Below are positions 1-5,268 of a stretch of DNA of 5,268 bases, one piece after another (position 1 is the stretch's first letter; each line of letters opens with the position of its first letter). The translations under genes and the position numbers were made by a program. Source of the stretch: JBDSGC01 sp046594105 (GTDB lineage: Bacteria; Acidobacteriota; Thermoanaerobaculia; Gp7-AA8); assembly GCA_046594105.1 (NCBI GenBank), contig JBKJQB010000092.1, forward strand, positions 1 through 5,268, read 5' to 3'. Below the pieces are notes generated by a model. It worked only from the letters and a program-made list of their open reading frames with translations, made no database searches and was not told the origin of the DNA.

Positions 1-54
1 AAAAACTGGTCCAGGCATTTTGCCGGTAGCGGCAGCTTCCACAGCGTTTCTGTC

Positions 55-141
55 GCCCGCTACTCGGGCTCACTTCTGACTGGGCTCCGCAATCCCCCGG
101 CTGGCGCCGGGGGCTACATTCTCGCGCCCGCTGACGCGGGC
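55..141. repeat. Cluster of three REP-like GC-rich hairpins
   Basis: Three perfect short hairpins follow each other. Bases 55-69 have a 5-bp stem (gcccg/cgggc) and a 5-base loop. Bases 94-113 have an 8-bp stem (cccccggc/gccggggg) and loop tggc. Bases 126-141 have a 6-bp stem (gcccgc/gcgggc) and loop tgac. Each right arm is followed by a CT-A type tail (ctca, ctaca, ctgatca). None is followed by a T-run on either strand, so they are not typical intrinsic terminators. The shared design resembles repetitive extragenic palindromes, which in many bacteria are dispersed by REP-associated tyrosine transposases. No such transposase is visible in the window. Confidence 0.5.
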
Positions 142-215
142 TGATCACGGACAGATTCGAGGTTCTTGGAAGATCGCATGGCGGGCCGCATCACCTTGTG
201 GGTCTTCCGGGCCAT
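114..215 (-). pseudogene. Short basic ORF of 33 aa, possible truncated IS3 OrfA start
   Basis: An ATG at 215-213 is preceded on the minus strand by AAGGAG (bases 228-223) with a 7-base spacer, the best ribosome binding site in the window. The frame runs 33 codons to TAG at 116-114. The product starts MARKTHKVMRPAMRSSKN and is strongly basic. Its last ten residues are encoded by the GC hairpin at 126-141, so the tail looks acquired rather than selected. IS3 OrfA proteins often start with a similar basic MARKxHK-type stretch, but no helix-turn-helix follows, so a functional transposase is excluded. Most likely this is the surviving start of a deleted transposase gene; a genuine small protein is possible but less likely. 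Confidence 0.3.
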
Positions 216-286
216 ACCGTCGCTCCTTCTTACGGTAAACCGCCCGACATAATCCGTGGTCCAGTTTTCGGGGAGCAGACCAGGAA

Positions 287-322
287 GCCGGCGGACCGGC
301 CGGCAAGGATGCCGGCGCTCCG
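287..322. repeat. 12-bp-periodic GCCGGC palindromic repeat
   Basis: The palindrome GCCGGC occurs at 287-292, 299-304 and 311-316, exactly 12 bases apart, giving three units that share their first six bases. Neighbouring copies can pair, for example 299-304 with 311-316 around the loop aaggat. The block lies between the apparent IS end at 282 and the stop codon of the minus-strand lipoprotein gene at 339. On the minus strand it would be the first structured RNA after that gene, but no T-run follows, so a classical Rho-independent terminator is not supported. Similar 'gccggcaaggatgccggcg' type repeats are, as I recall, dispersed in many GC-rich Acidobacteriota and Planctomycetota genomes. Confidence 0.5.
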
Positions 323-338
323 TTCGCGCTTCCCGTGA

Positions 339-1370
339 TTACGGCTTCTGCGGCTGCAGCCAGGCCGGCCGGGTGTCGGTCTTCTCGCCGTCGGTCTGGT
401 CGGCGACCTTGTCGGCGGTGACCAGTTGCTTACGGATCGTTGCGAGGATGCGCTGGTCGGCGGCGGTGGCCAGGTCGAGCAGGTGCTGGCGCTCGCGGAA
501 GCCGTTGAAGGCGACGACGAAGCGATCGATGCGGAAGGCCACCGTGCGTCCGAGGTAGCGGTCCTCTCCCGTGAAATTGTCCTCCCCGAGGTTGGGGATG
601 GGATCAAGGAGCTTGCCGTTCTGCACGTAGAGGTTTCGGAAGCGATCGAGGATGTCTCCCGCGGCTTTCTTGTCGGCGGCGGGGAGAACGATTCCCTCAA
701 TCATGTCGCCGTCGATGTTGAACTTGGCCTGGAACGAATTGGCCAGGTACGCCTGCCCCAACGTCGGTTCGGCCGAGTAGCGCTCGCTGCTCGGAACGCG
801 GCCCTTGTCCGGGAGGAAAGCGAAGACGGCCGGCTTGCCGGGTGCAGGCGGCATGCGGTCAGCGACGAAGCTGGCCAGTTTCAGCAGCGAGTCTCCCGGA
901 CCGGAACCGACCACCCGCACGCAGAACGAGCCACGCCAGATGTTGATGGAGTGCGGCTTGGCAAACGATTCGTTGGCCAGGCTCAGGAGCGTGTACGAGC
1001 CCGACTTGTTCATGGAGTAGGCCCCGAAGGCTTTGACGAAATCGGGGAAACGATAGATTTCCACCGTGGCGAAACCGGGATGCCCGATGCCGCTGTACTT
1101 GCCGATGGTGGTGTCCAGGACTTCGTATCGCAGGTAGCGACTGGAATCGGCACCGAGGTAGGAAGTCAGTCGATCGCCGGGGATGACGATGGGATCCTCG
1201 TCGAGCTTCCAGATCTGCGCTTCCTGCTGGCGCGGCAGAAACTGCAGGCTGGGAGACTCGATCGTGGCGAAGCTCTCCTCAGGGGGAGCAGCCGGAGCGA
1301 GAGGGATTGCCTGCGGCCGCCGCCCGTCGCATGCCGCCAGCCCCGCTGCGATCAGGAACGCGAGAGCGAT
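339..1370 (-). CDS. Predicted lipoprotein, DUF6599-like
   Basis: The C-terminal end is secure (TAA at 341-339); the start is not. A signal-like stretch IALAFLIAAGLAAC ends in a lipobox LAAC, with the lipid-bearing Cys 14 residues from the start used here. After a Pro/Ala-rich linker comes a globular region with FATVEIYRF (about 100-108), KAFGAYS (113-119) and SINIWRGSFCVRV (141-153). This pattern matches my memory of DUF6599 proteins of Acidobacteriota (TVEIY, AFGxYS, a later W-G-x-F/Y-V motif). No enzymatic residues are recognised and the function is unknown. The protein is probably anchored to a membrane on the periplasmic side. The coordinates use an ATC at 1370-1368, allowed by the bacterial code but rare; it would overlap the end of pepA by 19 bases. 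Alternatives are CTG at 1355 (overlapping the pepA TGA as CTGA), TTG at 1487, or a far upstream ATG at 1535. The C-terminus is polar (QTDGEKTDTRPAW). It is very likely co-transcribed with pepA. Confidence 0.65.
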   Translation of the reverse strand: MALAFLIAAGLAACDGRRPQAIPLAPAAPPEESFATIESPSLQFLPRQQEAQIWKLDEDPIVIPGDRLTSYLGADSSRYLRYEVLDTTIGKYSGIGHPGFATVEIYRFPDFVKAFGAYSMNKSGSYTLLSLANESFAKPHSINIWRGSFCVRVVGSGPGDSLLKLASFVADRMPPAPGKPAVFAFLPDKGRVPSSERYSAEPTLGQAYLANSFQAKFNIDGDMIEGIVLPAADKKAAGDILDRFRNLYVQNGKLLDPIPNLGEDNFTGEDRYLGRTVAFRIDRFVVAFNGFRERQHLLDLATAADQRILATIRKQLVTADKVADQTDGEKTDTRPAWLQPQKP

Positions 1371-2818
1371 TCGAGGAACGCCGTGGTCACCCGCACGCCA
1401 GCTCCCGTCGCGCCGCGAACCTCGCGACCGGTCTCCTGTTCCATGTACGCCGTGCCGGCGATGTCCAGATGCGCCCAGGATGAACAATCCACGAACTCCT
1501 TCAGAAACATTGCAGCGCTGATCGCCCCGCCCCATCGACCACCCGAGTTTTTCATGTCCGCCCATTCGCTGCGGATCAGTTCCTTGTACTCGTCCCACTC
1601 GGGGAGTCTCCAGAGGCGCTCGCCAACGTGCTCACCGCTCTCAATCAACTTCCGAGCCAGCTCATCATCATTGGAGAAGAGCCCGGCAGCCTCGTGGCCC
1701 AGCGCCACCACGCAGGCGCCGGTCAGGGTGGCGTAGTCGATGATGTGATCCGGCTTCCTCTGCGATGCGAAATGGAGGGCATCGCCGAGGATCATGCGGC
1801 CTTCGGCATCGGTGTTGACGATCTCCACCGTCTTGCCGCTCATCATGGTGATGATGTCGCCAGGCTTGTAGGCCTTGCCTCCCGGAAGGTTCTCCGTGGA
1901 AGGGATGACGCCGGTGATGCGAACGGGAAGCTCCAGAGCGGCCGCGGCCTGCATGGTACCGATCACGGCCGCAGCGCCGCACATGTCGAACTTCATCTCC
2001 TCCATCTTGTCGGCAGGTTTGATGGAGATGCCGCCGGAGTCGAAGGTGATCCCTTTGCCCACCAGCGCCACGTGCTTCTTCGCTTTCTTCGGGGAGTACT
2101 CCAGGACGATGAAGCGAGGTTCCTGCGCGGAGCCCTGGTTGACGGCGAGCAGCCCGCCCATCTTCATCCGCTCGATCTCTTTCTTCCCGTAGACCGTGGC
2201 CTTGAACCCCGCTTCCTTCGCCACTTCCTCAGCGCGCTCTGCCAATCGGGTCGGCGTCATCAGGTTCGGCGGCGCGTTGCCCATGTCGCGCACGGTGCGC
2301 ACGCCCTCGGAAACAGAGATGGCCTGCCGCTCCAGCTCCCGGCTGCGCTTGGCGTCGATCCCTCCCGGCGGGACCAGGATTGCCTCGATCGGCGGCGGTG
2401 CCTCTTCGCGATGGGTGGTGTGGTAGGTGTCGTAGCGGTAGTCCGCATGGGCCAGGGCGTCGGCGGCGACGCGCGCGGTGTGCTCGACATCCAGGTCCCG
2501 GAGAGCGTGAGGCAGGACCACGGCAATCTTGCGGTCCCGCTGCTTGCGGGCGATCTTCGCGATTGCGTAGAGGGCAGTGCGCAGGGCTCGGATATGAAAG
2601 TCCTCGCTCTTGCCCACGCCAACCAGCGTGATTTTCCGCGGCTCTCCGGCCAGCAAGGTGATCGAGTTGTCGCTGCGGCCGGTGAAGCCGGCGCCTTCGA
2701 TCGTTTTCCTGGCACTGGCGTCGACGGCGCCCAGCGTGGGCTTGCGGTCCTCCGGAACGAGGATGAAGAGGTGGTCGACTTTGGAGAGTCTCGGCTCGGG
2801 ATTGATAGTGACGTCCAT
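1352..2818 (-). CDS. pepA: Leucyl aminopeptidase (M17 cytosol aminopeptidase)
   Basis: This 488-aa protein cleaves N-terminal residues from peptides in the cytoplasm, using two divalent metal ions. The length fits the family (about 480-500 aa). The N-terminal domain (about 1-165) is the variable macro-like domain. The catalytic domain (about 170-488) carries VGKGITFDSGG with Lys255 and Asp260, SIKP with Lys267, FDMCGAA with Asp278, and the M17 signature NTDAEGR with Asp337, Glu339 and Arg341. The spacing of these residues equals that of E. coli PepA Lys270, Asp275, Lys282, Asp293, Asp352, Glu354 and Arg356, so two-metal catalysis and the bicarbonate-binding Arg are expected to be intact. The ATG at 2818 fits the first beta strand, but no Shine-Dalgarno precedes it. 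It is the first gene of a minus-strand operon with the lipoprotein gene. E. coli PepA is hexameric and also binds DNA (Xer recombination); nothing here shows that second role. Confidence 0.96.
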   Translation of the reverse strand: MDVTINPEPRLSKVDHLFILVPEDRKPTLGAVDASARKTIEGAGFTGRSDNSITLLAGEPRKITLVGVGKSEDFHIRALRTALYAIAKIARKQRDRKIAVVLPHALRDLDVEHTARVAADALAHADYRYDTYHTTHREEAPPPIEAILVPPGGIDAKRSRELERQAISVSEGVRTVRDMGNAPPNLMTPTRLAERAEEVAKEAGFKATVYGKKEIERMKMGGLLAVNQGSAQEPRFIVLEYSPKKAKKHVALVGKGITFDSGGISIKPADKMEEMKFDMCGAAAVIGTMQAAAALELPVRITGVIPSTENLPGGKAYKPGDIITMMSGKTVEIVNTDAEGRMILGDALHFASQRKPDHIIDYATLTGACVVALGHEAAGLFSNDDELARKLIESGEHVGERLWRLPEWDEYKELIRSEWADMKNSGGRWGGAISAAMFLKEFVDCSSWAHLDIAGTAYMEQETGREVRGATGAGVRVTTAFLESLSRS

Positions 2819-2827
2819 GAGGGCGGG

Positions 2828-2833
2828 ATTGTA
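2828..2833 (-). promoter_or_regulatory. Candidate -10 box (TACAAT) for pepA
   Basis: On the minus strand TACAAT ends 9 bases before the pepA ATG. A transcript starting 6-8 bases after the box would have only a 2-4 base leader, consistent with the lack of a Shine-Dalgarno (the bases before the ATG read aatcccgccctc). No good -35 hexamer is found at 16-18 bp spacing (CTCCTG region) and there is no extended TGn motif, so the call rests on the -10 box and its position alone. Confidence 0.33.
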
Positions 2834-2896
2834 GCGCGACGGGGGTAGGGCAGGAGCTCTTCAGGGCCACCCACCGCTGAGAAGCAAGGGGCGAGC

Positions 2897-2920
2897 GTGC
2901 ATTTGGCCGGACTCATGCAC
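2897..2920. promoter_or_regulatory. Dyad GTGCAT-N12-ATGCAC with overlapping sigma-54-like element
   Basis: Two perfect 6-base inverted arms lie at 2897-2902 and 2915-2920, just upstream of the regulator start and about 80 bp upstream of pepA on the other strand. Overlapping them, bases 2904-2919 read TGGCCGGACTCATGCA, which keeps the invariant GG-N10-GC spacing of sigma-54 promoters and matches 9 of 12 informative positions of TGGCACG-N4-TTGCA. If used, transcription would start near 2930, leaving almost no leader before the ATG at 2933. Inference: this could be an operator or an autoregulated sigma-54 promoter. GG-N10-GC is frequent by chance in GC-rich DNA. Confidence 0.3.
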
Positions 2921-2932
2921 AGCGAGGACTGC

Positions 2933-4333
2933 ATGCCGTTCCGAGTTCTGGTGGTCGATGACGAGACCGCGATCCGCGAAGCTATCCGCATGACGCTGGA
3001 GTACGAGGGCTACAAGATCGACGAGGCCCGCTCCGGTCAGGATGGAATCGAGAAAGCTGTGCGCACGCCGTATGACGCCATCCTGCTCGACATCAAGATG
3101 CCGATCCTGGACGGGATCGAGGTGTTGGAGAACCTCAAGGAACAGAAGGTGGTCACGCCGGTGATCATGGTCTCCGGCCACGGCGACATCCAGACGGCCG
3201 TGGAATGCACCAAGCGGGGAGCGTTCGATTTCCTGGAGAAACCGCTCAACCGCGACAAGCTGCTGCTCGCCGTTCGCAATGCCGTCCGGCAGCAGAAGCT
3301 GGAAGAAGAGAACACCGAGCTGCGCGAGAAAGCCGACCGGGACTACCAGATGGTCGGGCAGTCTGCGGTGATCACCGAGCTCAAAGCACAAGTCGATCTG
3401 GCCTCGCCAACCAAGGCCACCGTCCTCATTCAGGGAGAATCGGGAACGGGCAAGGAACTGGTGGCGCGGGAGATCCATCGCCGCTCCTCCCGTTCGAAGA
3501 TGCCCTTCGTCCAGGTGAACTGCGCGGCCATTCCGGAGGAACTGATCGAGTCGGAGCTGTTCGGGCACGAGAAAGGTTCCTTCACCGGCGCCGTCCGCAA
3601 ACAGACGGGGAAGTTCGTGGCCGCCGATGGCGGAACCATCTTCCTCGACGAGATCGGCGACATGTCCCTGCGCACCCAGGCAAAAGTCCTCAGGGTTCTG
3701 CAGGAGGGGGAGGTGGAGCCGGTCGGCTCGGCCACCGTGGTCAAGGTCGACGTCCGGGTCATCGCCGCCACGAACAAGGACCTCACCGAAGAGATCCGCA
3801 ACAATCGATTCCGCGAGGATCTCTTCTACCGCCTCAATGTGATCCCCATGCGCACGCCGCCCCTGCGCGAGCGCAGAGACGACATTCCCCTGCTGGCCCA
3901 GCACTTCGCCTCGATGTTCTCCGGCGAGTACAACCGACATCCGAAGAAATTCACCGCCGCCGCGCTCAAGGCCCTCCAGGATGCCGGGTGGCGCGGCAAC
4001 GTGCGCGAGCTGCGCAACATGATCGAGCGGCTGGTGATCATGTCGCCGGCCGAATCGATCGACATCAGCGATCTCCCGGCCGAATTCTTCCGCGCTCCCG
4101 GCGACATCATCGCCACGGCCATGCGCCTCTCCACGCTGCAGGACTTCAAGGACGAGGCGGAGAAGGGCTTCATTCTGGCCAAGCTGCGGGAGAACGGCTG
4201 GAACGTCTCGCGCACCGCCGAGGCCATCGACACGCCTCGCTCCAACCTCTACAAGAAGATCGAGCAGTACAACATCAAGCGGGAGGGCGGCGGGGCGGCC
4301 CCGGCACCCGACGCGCCCGAACCGGAACCCTGA
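2933..4333 (+). CDS. Sigma-54-dependent response regulator, NtrC/NtrX class
   Basis: This is a 466-aa cytoplasmic transcription activator. The receiver domain (about 3-120) has the acidic pair Asp9/Asp10, phosphoacceptor Asp53 in LLDIKMP, Ser81 and Lys103 in FLEKP, all that phosphotransfer needs. The AAA+ domain (about 140-370) has Walker A GESGTGKE (168-175), a sigma-54 contact loop GSFTGA (215-220, Ser in place of the usual Ala), Walker B GTIFLDEIGD (234-243), RVIAATNKDL (275-284), arginine-finger region FREDLFYRLNV with Arg294 and Arg300, and sensor-2 GNVREL with Arg358. A Fis-type helix-turn-helix (about 405-450) contains NGWNVSRTAEAIDTPRSNLYKKI, closest to NtrX-type C-termini in my judgement, then a short Ala/Pro/Glu tail. 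The ATG at 2933 was chosen because it opens the receiver's first strand and has GAGGA four bases upstream; GTG at 2897 or ATG at 2915 would add 12 or 6 residues. No partner kinase is in the window, so the signal and target genes are unknown. Confidence 0.94.
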   Translation: MPFRVLVVDDETAIREAIRMTLEYEGYKIDEARSGQDGIEKAVRTPYDAILLDIKMPILDGIEVLENLKEQKVVTPVIMVSGHGDIQTAVECTKRGAFDFLEKPLNRDKLLLAVRNAVRQQKLEEENTELREKADRDYQMVGQSAVITELKAQVDLASPTKATVLIQGESGTGKELVAREIHRRSSRSKMPFVQVNCAAIPEELIESELFGHEKGSFTGAVRKQTGKFVAADGGTIFLDEIGDMSLRTQAKVLRVLQEGEVEPVGSATVVKVDVRVIAATNKDLTEEIRNNRFREDLFYRLNVIPMRTPPLRERRDDIPLLAQHFASMFSGEYNRHPKKFTAAALKALQDAGWRGNVRELRNMIERLVIMSPAESIDISDLPAEFFRAPGDIIATAMRLSTLQDFKDEAEKGFILAKLRENGWNVSRTAEAIDTPRSNLYKKIEQYNIKREGGGAAPAPDAPEPEP

Positions 4334-4390
4334 CCAGCTCGGGGGTTGATGAAATGAGGCTGCTTCCAGGGTCAGGGTTCGAGGGTCGGG
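4316..4390 (+). repeat. Long inverted repeat straddling the regulator stop codon
   Basis: GAACCCTGACC at 4325-4335 is perfectly complementary to GGTCAGGGTTC at 4370-4380. After a small internal mismatch the pairing resumes between CCCGA at 4316-4320 and TCGGG at 4386-4390, giving 16 base pairs around a 34-base loop. The TGA stop (4331-4333) lies inside the left arm. No T-run follows, so it is not a standard intrinsic terminator. It could protect the mRNA 3' end, attenuate read-through into murI, or be a dispersed repeat. The rest of the gap to murI (4391-4478) shows nothing else I can name. Confidence 0.5.
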
Positions 4391-4478
4391 CGTGGGCCGA
4401 TCGAGCAGCGGGGCTCATCGTGTTCCGCTCACAAACGACCTCCCCCGCACCACCCTCCCCGCATCCCGGCGGAGCTCG

Positions 4479-5267
4479 ATGACCATCGGCATCTTCGACT
4501 CGGGCGTCGGCGGGCTCACCGTTTTCCGGGAGATCGCTCGTGCTCTTCCCGACCGGCCGCTGATCTACCTCGGCGACTCCGCGCGGGTTCCCTACGGCAC
4601 CAAGTCGGCCGACATCGTCACCCGGTATGCCCACGAGGCGGCCAACCACCTTCTCCAGCGAGGGATCGAGATGCTGGTGGTGGCGTGCAATACGGCCACC
4701 GCTGCCGCACTCCCTTCGTTGCGTGAGCGGCTGTCCATCCCGGTCATCGGGGTGGTCGAGCCGGGAGCGCGTGCCGCCGTCGAGCGGACCCGCGGGCGCG
4801 TCGGCGTCATCGCCACCGAGGGAACGGTCCGCTCCGGGGCGTACACCCGAGCCATCCACGCTCTCGATCCGAAGGTGGAGGTCATCGAGGCGCCAGCGCC
4901 GCTCTTCGTGGCTCTGGCCGAGGAAGGATGGGCCAATACGCACGTCGCCCGCGAGGTCGCCGAAATCTATCTGGGCCCTTTGCTCGATGCGGCAATCGAC
5001 ACGCTGGTTCTCGGCTGCACGCACTACCCCATTCTTCGCGGAACGATCGAGAAGGTGTGCGCCGGACGGGTGGCCATCGTGGACAGCGCGGAAACGACTG
5101 CACAGTTCGTTGTGCAGGCGCTGCAGGCGGTCGCGGAGACAGCAGTGCAGCAGCCGAGCGGCCACCTGCACACCTTTCTGGTCACTGACGCCGAAGAACG
5201 CTTCCGCCGGATCGCCTCCGATTTTCTGGAGACGGAGATCGAACGGTTGGAACTGGTCTCGCTCTAA
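4479..5267 (+). CDS. murI: Glutamate racemase
   Basis: This 262-aa cytoplasmic enzyme interconverts L- and D-glutamate without a cofactor and supplies D-glutamate for the peptidoglycan stem peptide (used by MurD). The length is normal for the family (about 255-285). Motifs in order: IGIFDSGVGG with Asp7 and Ser8, YLGDSARVPYGTKS (30-43), VVACNTATA with catalytic Cys70, GVVEPGA (91-97), and LGCTHYPIL with catalytic Cys180 and His182, then VDSAETTA (201-208). Both cysteines of the two-base mechanism are present. One family position is altered: the common CPLFVP reads APLFVA (140-145), probably harmless. The ATG at 4479 begins directly at the first motif and has GGAG four bases upstream. An upstream in-frame ATG at 4392 would add 29 low-complexity residues and is not preferred. 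The gene lies 145 bp after the regulator on the same strand, so co-transcription is possible but not tight. It is complete, with TAA at 5265-5267. Confidence 0.96.
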   Translation: MTIGIFDSGVGGLTVFREIARALPDRPLIYLGDSARVPYGTKSADIVTRYAHEAANHLLQRGIEMLVVACNTATAAALPSLRERLSIPVIGVVEPGARAAVERTRGRVGVIATEGTVRSGAYTRAIHALDPKVEVIEAPAPLFVALAEEGWANTHVAREVAEIYLGPLLDAAIDTLVLGCTHYPILRGTIEKVCAGRVAIVDSAETTAQFVVQALQAVAETAVQQPSGHLHTFLVTDAEERFRRIASDFLETEIERLELVSL

Positions 5268-5268
5268 C

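Larger units (their letters stand above)
1..282 (-). mobile_element. Probable degenerate IS3-type element or MITE (left part may extend beyond the window)
   Basis: Seen: bases 2-13 and 257-268 form an imperfect inverted repeat (11 of 12 positions, aaaactggtcca against the complement of tggtccagtttt). The right end continues as cggggagcagacca to base 282, so it starts TGG and ends CCA. Known: ends of the form TGGTCTGC...CCGAAAACTGGACC resemble IS3-family terminal repeats as I remember them. A transposase OrfA start usually lies some 60-70 bp inside the end, and here an ATG with a strong ribosome binding site lies 67 bp inside. Inference: this is a short internally deleted IS3 derivative read on the minus strand, with GC-rich hairpins in place of most of the transposase. 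The outer part of the left end would lie before base 1, so target duplications cannot be checked. It could also be chance similarity. Confidence 0.42.

Noticed and set aside
94..113. Intrinsic terminator at the strongest GC hairpin
   Set aside because: The 8-bp stem is strong but neither strand has a T-run after it, and two similar hairpins lie next to it, which fits a REP cluster better.
55..316. CRISPR array or tandem repeat array
   Set aside because: The hairpins have different stem sequences and irregular spacing, and the regular 12-bp repeat has no spacers of CRISPR length.
426..1736. Long plus-strand open frame of 436 codons opposite the lipoprotein and the pepA 3' part
   Set aside because: It is antisense to two genes with recognisable motifs, shows no domain, and is Arg/Glu/Gly/Val-rich as expected from the reverse complement of GC-rich codons.
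1628..2848. Plus-strand open frame of 406 codons opposite pepA
   Set aside because: It is a shadow of pepA, whose catalytic residues are all in the minus-strand frame; composition is His/Arg/Gly/Asp-rich with no motif.
2861..3940. Minus-strand open frame of 359 codons opposite the response regulator
   Set aside because: It is antisense to the receiver and AAA+ coding region; the apparent product is only the reversed codon pattern.
3205..4482. Plus-strand open frame of 425 codons within the regulator
   Set aside because: It is an alternative frame of the regulator, very rich in Arg, Gly, Pro and His, without any domain.
4275..5171. Minus-strand open frame of 298 codons opposite murI
   Set aside because: It is antisense to murI, which has both catalytic cysteines; no motif is seen in the antisense product.

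Overview
The window is a GC-rich bacterial chromosomal segment with three well-recognised housekeeping or regulatory genes, one family-level lipoprotein gene and a repeat-rich non-coding end. The combination of a DUF6599-like lipoprotein, an NtrX-like sigma-54 regulator and GC-rich dispersed hairpin repeats points to an Acidobacteriota-type genome. That assignment is from family knowledge and is not proven by the sequence.

Layout. Bases 1-338 hold no convincing full gene. They contain what looks like a short degenerate IS3-type element or MITE (terminal inverted-repeat-like ends near base 1 and at 257-282, and a truncated OrfA-like start with an excellent Shine-Dalgarno). Inside it are three GC-rich REP-like hairpins. 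Next to it is a 12-bp-periodic GCCGGC repeat lying just downstream of the minus-strand operon. Bases 339-2818 carry a two-gene minus-strand operon: pepA (M17 leucyl aminopeptidase, all catalytic residues present), followed by an overlapping predicted lipoprotein of the DUF6599 type whose start codon is unclear. Bases 2819-2932 are a divergent promoter region with a TACAAT box for pepA and a GTGCAT/ATGCAC dyad plus a sigma-54-like GG-N10-GC element ahead of the plus-strand gene. Bases 2933-4333 encode an intact NtrC/NtrX-class response regulator (receiver, AAA+ and Fis-type HTH). A long inverted repeat straddles its stop codon. Bases 4479-5267 encode murI (glutamate racemase), complete, ending one base before the window edge.

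Functionally, murI supplies D-glutamate for peptidoglycan, pepA handles peptide turnover in the cytoplasm, and the lipoprotein is probably exported to the envelope. The regulator would activate sigma-54 promoters after phosphorylation by a sensor kinase not seen here. I found no strong evidence for a new multi-gene system. The points that merit a second look are the IS3/REP composite at the left edge, the missing canonical start of the lipoprotein, the dyad in the divergent promoter, and the inverted repeat at the regulator's 3' end.
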